From: Oscillospiraceae bacterium
Lineage (GTDB): Bacteria; Bacillota; Clostridia; Oscillospirales; Ruminococcaceae
Reading direction: 5' to 3'
DNA: 8,061 nt
Assembly: GCA_016297165.1 (NCBI GenBank)
Contig: JAEDHF010000082.1
Coordinates: 1-8,061, forward strand
Below are positions 1-5,721 of the stretch, piece by piece. Under the pieces are notes generated by a model. That model was given only the letters and a program-made list of their open reading frames with translations, was not told where the DNA came from and did not search any database. Position numbers and translations under genes: made by a program. The stretch's first letter is position 1, and every line of letters starts with the position of its first letter.

Positions 1-19
1 ACCACAAAATGAAGAAAAA

Positions 20-43
20 GCCCAGCCTTTTGCTGGACTTTTT
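20..43. terminator. Bidirectional intrinsic terminator
   Basis: A 7-bp stem (20-26 with 32-38) with a 5-nt loop is flanked by five T on the plus strand (39-43) and by five T on the minus strand (complement of 15-19). On the plus strand the second pair is a C-A mismatch. On the minus strand the same position is a G-U wobble, so the minus transcript folds better. It could end transcription arriving from either side; the gene to the left is outside the window. Confidence 0.6.
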
Positions 44-109
44 CGACAAACTGAACGCCCGAAGGAAAACCTTCGGGCGTTCCGGCTTGTCGAAAAGCCT
101 TTTCGACAA
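38..109. repeat. Nested inverted repeats / strong hairpin
   Basis: A perfect 12-bp stem (54-65 with 70-81, AAAA loop) sits inside an outer arm pairing 40-49 (TTTTCGACAA) with 87-96. A third copy of TTTTCGACAA at 100-109 can also pair with 87-96 across a 3-nt spacer, so 87-96 has two competing partners. No coding potential is visible. The block directly abuts the terminator at 20-43. It may be part of a terminator cluster or a dispersed intergenic repeat; which one cannot be told from a single copy. Confidence 0.6.
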
Positions 110-111
110 TA

Positions 112-276
112 AATGAAAAATGAATAACGAATAAAGAAGAATGAATAATAGCGGTATCGGCTTGCGCCGATTCTTCTGAAAATACTGTTATGAAGCCATT
201 TTCAGACCCGTGCCCGTAGGGCACACCACATTTATTCACTATTCATTATTCACTATTCATTATTCACTATTCATTA
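112..276. repeat. AT-rich arms flanking a hairpin cluster (MITE-like block)
   Basis: The left arm (112-150) contains ATGAATAA-type words, and the right arm (235-276) contains their reverse complements. Between them lie three hairpins: 156-161 with 166-171 (extended by GAAGAA 136-141 with TTCTTC 171-176), a perfect 9-bp stem 175-183 with 198-206, and a perfect 6-bp stem 210-215 with 219-224. No open reading frame of credible composition fits. The arrangement resembles a miniature non-autonomous intergenic element, but no target-site duplication was recognised, so this is a description rather than a family assignment. Confidence 0.45.
235..276. repeat. Three tandem copies of a 14-nt AT-rich repeat
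   Basis: The unit TTCACTATTCATTA occurs three times without a mismatch, at 235-248, 249-262 and 263-276. The array ends directly at the start of the terminator stem at 276. Short AT-rich repeats of this kind are prone to copy-number change by slippage. Confidence 0.9.
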
Positions 277-305
277 AGATAAACCCTGTTTTCGGGGTTT
301 ATCTT
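276..305 (-). terminator. Terminator-like hairpin after the dipeptidase gene
   Basis: A perfect 11-bp stem (276-286 with 295-305) with an 8-nt loop begins 4 nt beyond the stop codon of the minus-strand dipeptidase gene. The minus-strand sequence after the stem is AATGAATAG, without a real U-tract. It therefore relies on the A/U-rich base of the stem, and may act mainly as a 3'-end stabilising hairpin. Position fits the end of the three-gene minus-strand operon. Confidence 0.6.
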
Positions 306-308
306 TAT

Positions 309-1577
309 TCATTCCATAGCCAGCCTTATAATTGCCTCTCTGTAGATTTCTCTAAGCATAAGGAATTTATCCAGGGGCATATACTCGTTTTTACAATGCT
401 CCGTTATCTCCATACCGGGAAAACAGGGTCCGAAAGCGACTATATTATCCATAGCCCTCGCATAGGTTCCGCCGCCGATAACCTTAGGCTCCGAAATGTC
501 GCCCGTTATTTCTTGGTAAACCCCGGTAAGCTTTTTTACAACTCCCTTATCCTTATCCATATAAACGGGGGCGGTCCATTCGGTACGCTCTACGCTTACG
601 CCGTAGCCTTCGCATTCCCTTGCTATTGCCTCTTCGATTTCGTCGCCGCTATAGGTAACGGGACAGCGCATATTTACGGTAATACTGCATTCCTTATCAT
701 CAGCGCTGAGCAGTCCCACGTTGAAGGTAAGTCTGCCGCTCTTGTCGTCGGAGAAACCTGCGCCGATATTCTCGCCGTAGAGATTATCGCCGATTTTCTC
801 CTTGTAGAATTTAACGAAGGCGCTGTCCGAGCCCATTTCATAAGCCTTAAGAAAAGCCTTTGTTATGGCGTTTTCGCCCATTTCAAGCATAGCGCCGTGA
901 GCGGAAACTCCCTTTTCGCTTATAGTAGCTTCCTTACCGCCTATGTTAAGGGTAATATCCGCAAAATCGGGCACCATATTATGAGCGTTACCGCCCTTAG
1001 CGGAGATAATTCCGCTTTTTTCCGAGGGCATTGAGAATTTCAGGTTAAGAATGCCCTTTTCGCCGTATATTGCAGGAAAATCACCGTCGGGAGTAAAGCC
1101 GAAGGTGGGGAGCTCCTCGGTCTGCTTATAAAATTCCATATCCTCCCAGTCGCCCTTTTCCTCAATCTGTCCGAAAATGATACGGACGCGTCTTTTAAGG
1201 GCTATTCGACGCTTCGCAATATCTCCTAATGCATAAATGCAGGCTATTGCGGGACCCTTATCGTCCACAACTCCTCTGCCGAAGATTTTTCCGTCGGAAA
1301 CCGTAGCGGAAAAAGGCTCGGTGTTCCAGCCCTTTCCCTCCGGTACAACGTCAAGGTGACAGAGAATACCGACCATTTCCTCGCCGTCGCCGATTTCCGC
1401 CCAGCCGATTTTATTATCACAGTTTTTAACTCTCATGCCAAAGCCTTCGCAGAGACCGAGTACATACATAAGGGCATTATGCACCTCTTCGCCGTAGGGA
1501 GCTTCGGGATTGCCTGTTTCCTCCGCTACGCTTCTGAACTTACAAAGCTTATCGAGAGCGTCAATCATTTCTTCCAT
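309..1577 (-). CDS. M20 family metallodipeptidase (PepV/Sapep-like)
   Basis: Cytoplasmic metal-dependent peptidase of the M20 family, expected to cut dipeptides in nutrient or turnover pathways. The 422-residue protein carries the family signature in order: GILCHLDVVPEGKGW with metal ligands H74 and D76; GRGVVDDKGP with bridging D105; QIEEKGDWEDM with catalytic E139 and ligand E140; FTPDGDFP around 161-168 with a ligand Asp; a lid-domain histidine at 227; a GGGTYAR stretch near 368-374; and a C-terminal ligand H394 in ITEHCKNEYM. The length is slightly under the usual 450-470 of PepV/Sapep proteins, but no domain is missing. No signal peptide or membrane segment is seen. The start ATG at 1577 has AAGGA 8 nt upstream, overlapping the stop codon of the preceding DUF1653 gene. 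It is the last gene of the cysteine synthase operon and ends at the hairpin 276-305. The exact substrate is not readable from the sequence; carnosinase-like or aminoacylase activity are alternatives. Confidence 0.92.
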   Translation of the reverse strand: MEEMIDALDKLCKFRSVAEETGNPEAPYGEEVHNALMYVLGLCEGFGMRVKNCDNKIGWAEIGDGEEMVGILCHLDVVPEGKGWNTEPFSATVSDGKIFGRGVVDDKGPAIACIYALGDIAKRRIALKRRVRIIFGQIEEKGDWEDMEFYKQTEELPTFGFTPDGDFPAIYGEKGILNLKFSMPSEKSGIISAKGGNAHNMVPDFADITLNIGGKEATISEKGVSAHGAMLEMGENAITKAFLKAYEMGSDSAFVKFYKEKIGDNLYGENIGAGFSDDKSGRLTFNVGLLSADDKECSITVNMRCPVTYSGDEIEEAIARECEGYGVSVERTEWTAPVYMDKDKGVVKKLTGVYQEITGDISEPKVIGGGTYARAMDNIVAFGPCFPGMEITEHCKNEYMPLDKFLMLREIYREAIIRLAME

Positions 1578-1589
1578 TTTATCATTCCT

Positions 1590-1850
1590 TTATAAGAGTT
1601 CAAATCTGTATTTCTGCTTAACTTCGGGATATTTTTCCTTATCCGTTTCCGAGAGAAACATTTCAAGAGGTCTTGCATATATGCCGAAATCGCCGTAAAG
1701 CGCCCGATAGATGACAAGTTTTTCACCGTTTTCGGTATGCTCCGCTATACCCAGTACTTCGTAGCAGTACTCCGTACCCTTTTCGCCGCTTATCAATTCA
1801 CGCTTGAAATGCTTAACGATAGTTCCGCTAATAAGCTCCTTTTCCGTCAT
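1590..1850 (-). CDS. DUF1653 domain protein
   Basis: Small 86-residue cytoplasmic protein with the typical DUF1653 core: a HFK segment near residue 14, YEVLGIAEHTENGEKLVIYRA across the centre, then ALYGDFGIYARPLEMF. The biochemical role of this family is not established. The N-terminal part (residues 1-13) and the C-terminal tail (about 67-86, ending KQKYRFELL) resemble common extensions of the family, so the protein looks complete. The start at 1850 has AAGGAG (1857-1862) 6 nt upstream. It is the middle gene of a tight minus-strand operon: 13 nt from the upstream cysteine synthase stop and 12 nt before the dipeptidase start. That spacing implies co-transcription and invites, but does not show, a link to amino-acid metabolism. 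Confidence 0.88.
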   Translation of the reverse strand: MTEKELISGTIVKHFKRELISGEKGTEYCYEVLGIAEHTENGEKLVIYRALYGDFGIYARPLEMFLSETDKEKYPEVKQKYRFELL

Positions 1851-1863
1851 ATAAGTCTCCTTA

Positions 1864-2796
1864 TCAGTCGTTTTCGAAAAGAGGAGTAGAGAAATATCTT
1901 TCGGCGGTATCGGGGAGGACGGTTACTACGGTCTTACCCTTTCCCAGCTTCTTCGCCAGCTTCTTAGCCGCCGCTACGTTTGTACCGCTTGAAATTCCGC
2001 ACATAATGCCCTCAAGACGGGCTAAATCCTTGGCGGTTTTGATAGCCTCCTCGTCGGTAACTATATAAACGTTGCTGTAGATATTAAGGTTCAGGTTTCC
2101 CGGAATAAGTCCGTCGCCGATTCCCATCTGCAGATGTGTGCCGATAGTACCTCCTGCAAGAATAGCGGCATTTTCGGGTTCAACAGCCCATATTTCGATA
2201 TCGGGATACTGCGCCTTTAAGGTTTCTCCGATACCGCTTATTGTGCCGCCTGTACCGAAGCCGGAGCAGAAGCCGTGGATTTCCTTTCCTGCCTGTTCAA
2301 GGATTTCAAGCCCCGTATGATGCTTATGCACAAGGGGATTCGCCTTATTTTCGAACTGCTGTGGGATATATACGTTGGGGTTTTCCGCCTTCATTCTTTC
2401 CGCTGTCCTGAGGCATTCGTCTATACAATCGCCGATATTGCCCGCATCGTGGATAAGAATAACCTCTGCGCCGTAATGCTTAACCAGCATTCTTCTTTCC
2501 CGGCTAACCGAGTCGGGCATTATAATTACTGTGCGGTAGCCTTTTACTGCACCTACAAGGGCAAGACCTATACCCTGATTTCCGCTTGTGGGCTCTACGA
2601 TTATTGTATCCTTATTTATAAGCCCCTCACGTTCGGCTGTGAGTATCATATTATAGGCTGTTCTTGTCTTTATGGAGCCGCCTACGTTAAGTCCCTCAAA
2701 CTTTACGAGAATTTCTGCGCTGTCCTCGTCGGTCATATTATTAAGCCTTATAAGAGGAGTATGCCCGATTACGTCAAGTATATTATCGCTTATCAT
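1864..2796 (-). CDS. cysK: Cysteine synthase family PLP enzyme (O-acetylserine sulfhydrylase-like)
   Basis: Fold-type II PLP enzyme of the CysK/CBS family. The expected reaction is O-acetylserine plus sulfide to cysteine plus acetate, in the cytoplasm. The 310-residue length is normal. Visible motifs: NVGGSIKTRTA with the Schiff-base Lys43; the substrate loop TSGNQGIG at 70-77; QFENKANPLVHKHHTG at 147-162; the PLP-phosphate loop GFGTGGTISGIG at 179-190; GIGDGLIP near 225-232; GISSG at 267-271; and the C-terminal LPDTAERYFST. Several positions depart from classical CysK, which has GGSVKDR, TSGNTG and a TTGPEIW stretch. A related beta-replacement enzyme (for example SbnA-like, or one using another activated serine) is therefore possible. 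The start ATG at 2796 has AGAAGGGA at 2806-2813. It leads a three-gene operon from the promoter at 2831-2860. No riboswitch was recognised in its short leader of about 27 nt. Confidence 0.87.
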   Translation of the reverse strand: MISDNILDVIGHTPLIRLNNMTDEDSAEILVKFEGLNVGGSIKTRTAYNMILTAEREGLINKDTIIVEPTSGNQGIGLALVGAVKGYRTVIIMPDSVSRERRMLVKHYGAEVILIHDAGNIGDCIDECLRTAERMKAENPNVYIPQQFENKANPLVHKHHTGLEILEQAGKEIHGFCSGFGTGGTISGIGETLKAQYPDIEIWAVEPENAAILAGGTIGTHLQMGIGDGLIPGNLNLNIYSNVYIVTDEEAIKTAKDLARLEGIMCGISSGTNVAAAKKLAKKLGKGKTVVTVLPDTAERYFSTPLFEND

Positions 2797-2830
2797 TTAT
2801 TTTTGTCCCTTCTTCCGTAAAAATCGTTTA

Positions 2831-2860
2831 ATTATACCATATTTAAGTATATTAAGTCAA
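2831..2860 (-). promoter_or_regulatory. Sigma-A promoter of the cysK operon, extended -10
   Basis: On the minus strand TTGACT (2855-2860) and TATAAT (2831-2836) are separated by 18 nt, with TG one base before the -10 hexamer (extended -10). Transcription should start near 2824, giving a leader of about 27 nt that contains the ribosome binding site. It lies just downstream, in the minus-strand sense, of the structured element at 2875-3057. Confidence 0.85.
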
Positions 2861-2874
2861 TAAGAAAAGGTTAC

Positions 2875-3057
2875 AAAATCAGACTGCCGATAAACCGCCA
2901 TCTACGTTTGTCAACTCGTCATCGCTTATATGGTGGCGTCCGTGCCACCCTTTGGCGATGACTTCAGCAACATCCTGTTGCCCGCACAACGACAGGCACA
3001 AAGCCTAGTCGTTATACGGTTTCCTAGTATCTGACGATTTCTCGGCAGTCTTATTTT
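2875..3057 (-). ncRNA. Possible structured RNA (multibranched) or inverted-repeat element
   Basis: The ends form a long imperfect helix: 2881-2890 with 3042-3051 (10 bp), 2892-2900 with 3032-3040 (9 positions), and 2903-2905 with 3027-3029. Inside are three perfect hairpins. The first is 2988-2993 with 3008-3013, topped by 2994-2997 with 3003-3006 and one bulged base. The second is 2967-2972 with 2976-2981. The third is 2918-2925 with 2955-2962, topped by 2932-2937 with 2944-2949. In the closing helix, two positions that are A-C mismatches on the plus strand are G-U pairs on the minus strand. The internal UC/UC mismatch also becomes a tandem G-A pair. This favours a minus-strand RNA. I do not recognise the family. 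No clear own promoter or U-tract terminator is seen, so a small mobile element with 10-nt-plus inverted ends remains the alternative. Confidence 0.5.
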
Positions 3058-3076
3058 CGATTTACTTAATCAGAAA

Positions 3077-3098
3077 TTAACACAAAAATTTGTGTTAA
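3077..3098 (-). terminator. Perfect 22-nt palindrome after the unknown gene
   Basis: TTAACACAAA (3077-3086) and its reverse complement (3089-3098) are separated by two bases, 5 nt past the stop codon of the minus-strand gene at 3103. On the minus strand it is followed by TTTCTG, a poor U-tract. It may be a weak terminator or 3' stabiliser. Its symmetry also fits an operator for a dimeric regulator, but its place after a stop codon makes that less likely. Confidence 0.45.
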
Positions 3099-3102
3099 AT
3101 CA

Positions 3103-3849
3103 TTATGCTTCCGCTTCGAAGCTTACCTCTTCATTTTTAGCTTCCTCGGCGGTCTTTTCCGGTTCCTTATTCTCCCCGGCTCTTTTCGCCCGTATTTCAG
3201 CCAGCTTTTCGGCGTTCGTTTCTCTTATCTCCTTAAGCCTTTCGAGAAGTCCGTCAACGCTGTCCGCCTTTACGGTATTATCCTCATTTTCGCCCAGCAT
3301 TTCCTCTATAAGCTTTGCTCTTATGGAAACCTCGCCGTCGGAGGAAACGGTAATGTTGAAGCTCTTAATCATATCAGCGTCCTCGCCCAGTTCTTCCTTT
3401 ACCGTTTCGATATCCTGTACGCTCTGTTCGATTCTTCCCTCGTATTCAGCGGCTACGCTTTCGTCGGCAGCCATTCTTTCAAGAAGGTCGGGGGTAATAA
3501 GCACGTTATACTTGCCCTTTCCCTTGGCTAAAAGGGAATCCGCCTCCTCGTCGCTGCTGTAATCGGAGATAATGAAGTCCATATCGGGATATTTATCCTT
3601 AAGCTTTTTAAGGTAATCCTGCGCTGCCTTGCTTATTTTTGTATCGCTTGTACCGGGAGTACCTACCATAATATCGTCTTTCTTTTCGCTCTTGCTTACT
3701 GCATTATCAAGGTAGGAGGAAAAGTCCGCCTTGTCGGTGTTTGTAGCTTTCTTATCCTCTTTTTCAGTCTTCCCGTTTGTTTTGTGTGCGTCATAGGTTG
3801 TAGTTCCTACGGGATTCATATAGTTTCTGTATCCGCCTATATTAAACAT
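3103..3849 (-). CDS. Unknown charged protein, possibly DUF6033-like
   Basis: I do not firmly recognise this 248-residue protein. It has a short N-terminal segment (MFNIGGYRNYMNP), a Lys/Asp/Thr-rich linker (about 22-60), and a central ordered-looking domain from about 72 to 186. That domain contains AAQDYLKKLKDKYPDMDFIISDY, then KGKYNVLITPDLLERMAADESVAAEYEGRIEQ, then a beta-like FNITVSSDGEVSIRAKLIEEML. A helical Glu/Lys/Ala-rich tail (about 197-248) follows and probably forms a coiled coil. No signal peptide, membrane segment or cysteine is present. The central block resembles proteins filed under DUF6033 in Clostridia, but this is from memory and uncertain. ATG at 3849 has AGAAGG (3859-3864) 9 nt upstream. 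The gene stands alone, divergent from the symporter, and has a flagellar-type promoter (3884-3910), which hints at a role connected with motility. Confidence 0.8.
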   Translation of the reverse strand: MFNIGGYRNYMNPVGTTTYDAHKTNGKTEKEDKKATNTDKADFSSYLDNAVSKSEKKDDIMVGTPGTSDTKISKAAQDYLKKLKDKYPDMDFIISDYSSDEEADSLLAKGKGKYNVLITPDLLERMAADESVAAEYEGRIEQSVQDIETVKEELGEDADMIKSFNITVSSDGEVSIRAKLIEEMLGENEDNTVKADSVDGLLERLKEIRETNAEKLAEIRAKRAGENKEPEKTAEEAKNEEVSFEAEA

Positions 3850-3883
3850 TTCAGACGACCTTCTTTCTTACGTAGTATATATT

Positions 3884-3910
3884 CTATCGTCAGAAGCAGT
3901 AAAAACTTTA
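3884..3910 (-). promoter_or_regulatory. Candidate sigma-28 (SigD/FliA-type) promoter
   Basis: On the minus strand TAAA (3907-3910) is followed after exactly 15 nt by GACGATAG (3884-3891). The Firmicute SigD consensus is TAAA, about 15 nt, then GCCGATAT, so all four -35 bases and six of eight -10 bases match. The predicted start near 3877 gives a leader of about 28 nt ending in the AGAAGG ribosome binding site. A sigma-A reading is weaker: TATACT at 3874-3879 is well placed, but its -35 would be TTACTG. Confidence 0.6.
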
Positions 3911-3929
3911 GATTTTATACCCCGGACTA

Positions 3930-3958
3930 TTGACAAAAATTTAAAATTGTAGTATAAT
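3930..3958 (+). promoter_or_regulatory. Consensus sigma-A promoter of the symporter gene
   Basis: TTGACA (3930-3935) and TATAAT (3953-3958) are both perfect and separated by 17 nt. Transcription should start near 3965, leaving a leader of about 72 nt before the ATG at 4037. It diverges from the minus-strand promoter at 3884-3910, with about 20 nt between the two elements. Confidence 0.93.
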
Positions 3959-3973
3959 TCGCTTTAGCACAAA

Positions 3974-4013
3974 AAAGCATAAAAACGCAAAAGCAACAAA
4001 GCGTTAATGCTTT
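3974..4013 (+). other. Leader hairpin before the symporter gene
   Basis: AAAGCAT (3974-3980) pairs with ATGCTTT (4007-4013), and AACGC (3984-3988) pairs with GCGTT (4001-4005), giving 12 bp around an A-rich 12-nt loop. It ends 10 nt before the ribosome binding site GGAGG. No U-tract follows, so it is not a terminator. It might affect mRNA stability or translation. Confidence 0.5.
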
Positions 4014-4023
4014 AAATCAGTTT

Positions 4024-4028
4024 GGAGG
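4024..4028 (+). promoter_or_regulatory. Ribosome binding site deciding the symporter start
   Basis: GGAGG lies 8 nt before ATG at 4037. An in-frame TTG at 4022 overlaps this site and would have no binding site of its own, so the ATG is the start. Confidence 0.9.
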
Positions 4029-4036
4029 AAAAGAAA

Positions 4037-5620
4037 ATGGCAATTATTATTGCGATACTCGTCGCCTACATACTTGTAGCGGTGGGAATAGGCGTATATT
4101 GCAACAGAAAATCAAAAACAGTCACTGAATTCGTTCTCGGCGGACGTTCGGTAGGCCCTTGGATTACCGCTTTCGCTTATGGAACAAGCTATTTCTCGGC
4201 GGTTATCTTCGTAGGCTATGCAGGACAGTTCGGCTGGAGCTTCGGTGTAGCCTCTACCTGGATAGGTATAGGAAACTGCCTTATCGGCTCTCTTATGGCG
4301 TGGGCGCTTATGGGTAGGCGCACAAGAGTTATGTCAAAGCATCTCGAAAGCTCTACAATGCCCGAATTCTTCGAAAAAAGATATATGAGTAAGGCGCTTA
4401 AAATCTGCGCCGCCGTTATAGTTTTCGTATTCCTTATCCCTTATACTGCTTCCGTTTATAACGGTCTCTCCCGTCTTTTCGGAATGGTATTCGACGTGGA
4501 TTATTCGGTATGCGTAATCGCTATGGCAGTTGTTACAGCAGTTTACGTAATCCTCGGCGGCTATAAGGCTACCGCTTATAACGATTTTATTCAGGGTATT
4601 ATTATGCTTATCGGTATTGTTGCCGTTATCGGCGCAACCTTAGGCAGCAAGGGCGGCTTCTTCGAGGCTATGAAGCAGTTAGCCGACGTTGAGGTTGAAA
4701 GCGGTACTCTTGCAGGAATGCAGGGCGGCTACGCAAGCTTCTTCGGCCCCGACCCCATAAATCTTGTGGGTGTAATTATACTTACCTCTCTCGGTACATG
4801 GGGACTACCCCAGATGGTTACAAAGTTCTATACCATCAAGGACGAACGCTCCATAAAGTCGGGCACTATCGTTTCTACCGTATTCGCTCTCGTTGTAGCA
4901 GGCGGCTGTTACTTCCTCGGCGGCTTCGGACGTATCTTTATAACAGGGGAAAGCGTTGTTGACGGAAAGCCCGTTAACGGCTTCGACTCAATTATCCCCA
5001 CAATGCTTGAAAGCCTCCCCGATATACTTATCGGTATAGTTGTGGTGCTTGTTCTTTCCGCTTCTATGTCAACCCTCTCCTCTCTTGTTCTTACCTCAAG
5101 CTCTTCTATAACCCTCGACCTTATAAAGCCCTTTATCTGTAAGAATAAGCTTGATGAAAAGAAATCCCTCATTATTATGAGAGCCTTTATTGCTGTATTC
5201 CTTATTATCTCCGTTGTAATCGCTCTTAATAAGAACGCACTTATTACCGACCTTATGGGTTACTCCTGGGGCGCTCTGGCAGGAGCCTTCCTCGCTCCCT
5301 TCCTTTACGGTCTTTTCTGGAAGGGCGTTACAAGGTCGGCAGTATTCGCAAGCTTTATCTTCGGTATCGGAGCTACCGTGGCTCACCTTATCGCTAAGTC
5401 CTGCGGCGTTCTTTCGGGAACAATATGCGGCTTTAACGCAGCTTCTCCCGTAAATCTGGGTGCAGCGGTAATGCTCTGCTCCCTTATAATTGTTCCCGTA
5501 GTAAGCCTTATTACTCCTAAGCTTAAAAAGGAAGACGTGGAGGGAATTTTCAGCTGCTACGACAAGAAGGTTGTGGTTAACCAGGCGGAAGCAATTACAG
5601 AAAGCACGGAAACTGTATAA
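4037..5620 (+). CDS. Sodium:solute symporter (SSS family)
   Basis: Inner-membrane sodium-coupled transporter of the SSS family (PutP/PaaL/ActP relatives), 527 residues, normal length. About 13 hydrophobic segments can be followed, starting at residues 2-22. Family marks are FVLGGRSVGPW at 32-42, SYFSAVIFVGYAGQFGW near 54-70, GGYKATAYNDFIQG near 179-192, and SASMSTLSSLVLTSSSS at 341-357. There S345 and T346 correspond to the Ser/Thr pair that helps bind sodium in E. coli PutP. The C-terminal tail (about 500-527) is hydrophilic and cytoplasmic. The substrate cannot be read directly. The next gene on the same strand is a phenylacetate-CoA-ligase-like enzyme 101 nt downstream, and phenylacetate permease PaaL belongs to this family, so an aromatic or other monocarboxylate is a reasonable guess. 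Proline or another amino acid is the alternative. It has its own consensus promoter and no terminator before the ligase gene. Confidence 0.92.
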   Translation: MAIIIAILVAYILVAVGIGVYCNRKSKTVTEFVLGGRSVGPWITAFAYGTSYFSAVIFVGYAGQFGWSFGVASTWIGIGNCLIGSLMAWALMGRRTRVMSKHLESSTMPEFFEKRYMSKALKICAAVIVFVFLIPYTASVYNGLSRLFGMVFDVDYSVCVIAMAVVTAVYVILGGYKATAYNDFIQGIIMLIGIVAVIGATLGSKGGFFEAMKQLADVEVESGTLAGMQGGYASFFGPDPINLVGVIILTSLGTWGLPQMVTKFYTIKDERSIKSGTIVSTVFALVVAGGCYFLGGFGRIFITGESVVDGKPVNGFDSIIPTMLESLPDILIGIVVVLVLSASMSTLSSLVLTSSSSITLDLIKPFICKNKLDEKKSLIIMRAFIAVFLIISVVIALNKNALITDLMGYSWGALAGAFLAPFLYGLFWKGVTRSAVFASFIFGIGATVAHLIAKSCGVLSGTICGFNAASPVNLGAAVMLCSLIIVPVVSLITPKLKKEDVEGIFSCYDKKVVVNQAEAITESTETV

Positions 5621-5625
5621 AACAG

Positions 5626-5654
5626 TTGAAATTTAAGGAAAAATATGTTATCAT
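5626..5654 (+). promoter_or_regulatory. Possible internal promoter before the ligase gene
   Basis: TTGAAA (5626-5631) and TATCAT (5649-5654) are 17 nt apart, just past the symporter stop codon, with a predicted start near 5661. The hexamers each miss one or two consensus bases. The following leader (5661-5721) can form a small stem, with GCAGG at 5661-5665 pairing with CCTGC at 5680-5684. The 101-nt gap suggests the ligase can be expressed apart from the symporter. Confidence 0.4.
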
Positions 5655-5704
5655 AGTAGGGCAGGCGGAAAACGCTTGTCCTGCTTTAGCGTATAATGCA
5701 TTAC

Positions 5705-5711
5705 AGAAAGG
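5705..5711 (+). promoter_or_regulatory. Ribosome binding site deciding the ligase start
   Basis: AGAAAGG is 10 nt before ATG at 5722 but only 1 nt before the in-frame ATG at 5713. It favours 5722 as start. A longer in-frame reading from TTG at 5626 has no binding site and adds 32 residues unlike the family N-terminus. Confidence 0.7.
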
Positions 5712-5721
5712 TATGAAGGAT

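Larger units (their letters stand above)
2797..3102. other. 306-nt non-coding region
   Basis: No credible gene is present between the cysteine synthase start and the stop of the unknown gene at 3103. Reading from right to left it holds a 22-nt palindrome (3077-3098), the folded element at about 2875-3057, and the operon promoter with leader (2797-2860). Confidence 0.8.

Noticed and set aside
110..276. CRISPR-like repeat array
   Set aside because: The 14-nt units are directly adjacent with no spacers, and no cas gene is present.
210..1034. Long plus-strand open frame of 274 codons
   Set aside because: It is antisense to the dipeptidase gene, begins in the tandem repeat, has no ribosome binding site, and matches no recognisable protein pattern.
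2275..2820. Plus-strand open frame of 181 codons opposite cysK
   Set aside because: Antisense shadow of a gene with clear family motifs; it also runs through the cysK start and leader.
2938..2955. T-box-like word AAAGGGTGGCAC on the minus strand upstream of cysK
   Set aside because: It resembles the T-box antiterminator sequence, but the expected specifier stem and a following terminator with U-tract are missing. The word sits inside a closed hairpin, and cysK has its own strong promoter downstream of it.
3092..3562. Serine/leucine-rich plus-strand frame opposite the unknown gene
   Set aside because: Its Ser/Leu-rich composition is the complement of Glu/Lys-rich coding on the minus strand, and the minus-strand gene has a promoter and a ribosome binding site.
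5611..5627. Small hairpin across the symporter stop codon
   Set aside because: Six A/T-rich base pairs with no U-tract; too weak to be called a terminator.
5626..5721. N-terminal extension of the ligase from TTG at 5626
   Set aside because: No ribosome binding site precedes it, the added residues do not look like PaaK, and it overlaps a likely promoter and leader stem.
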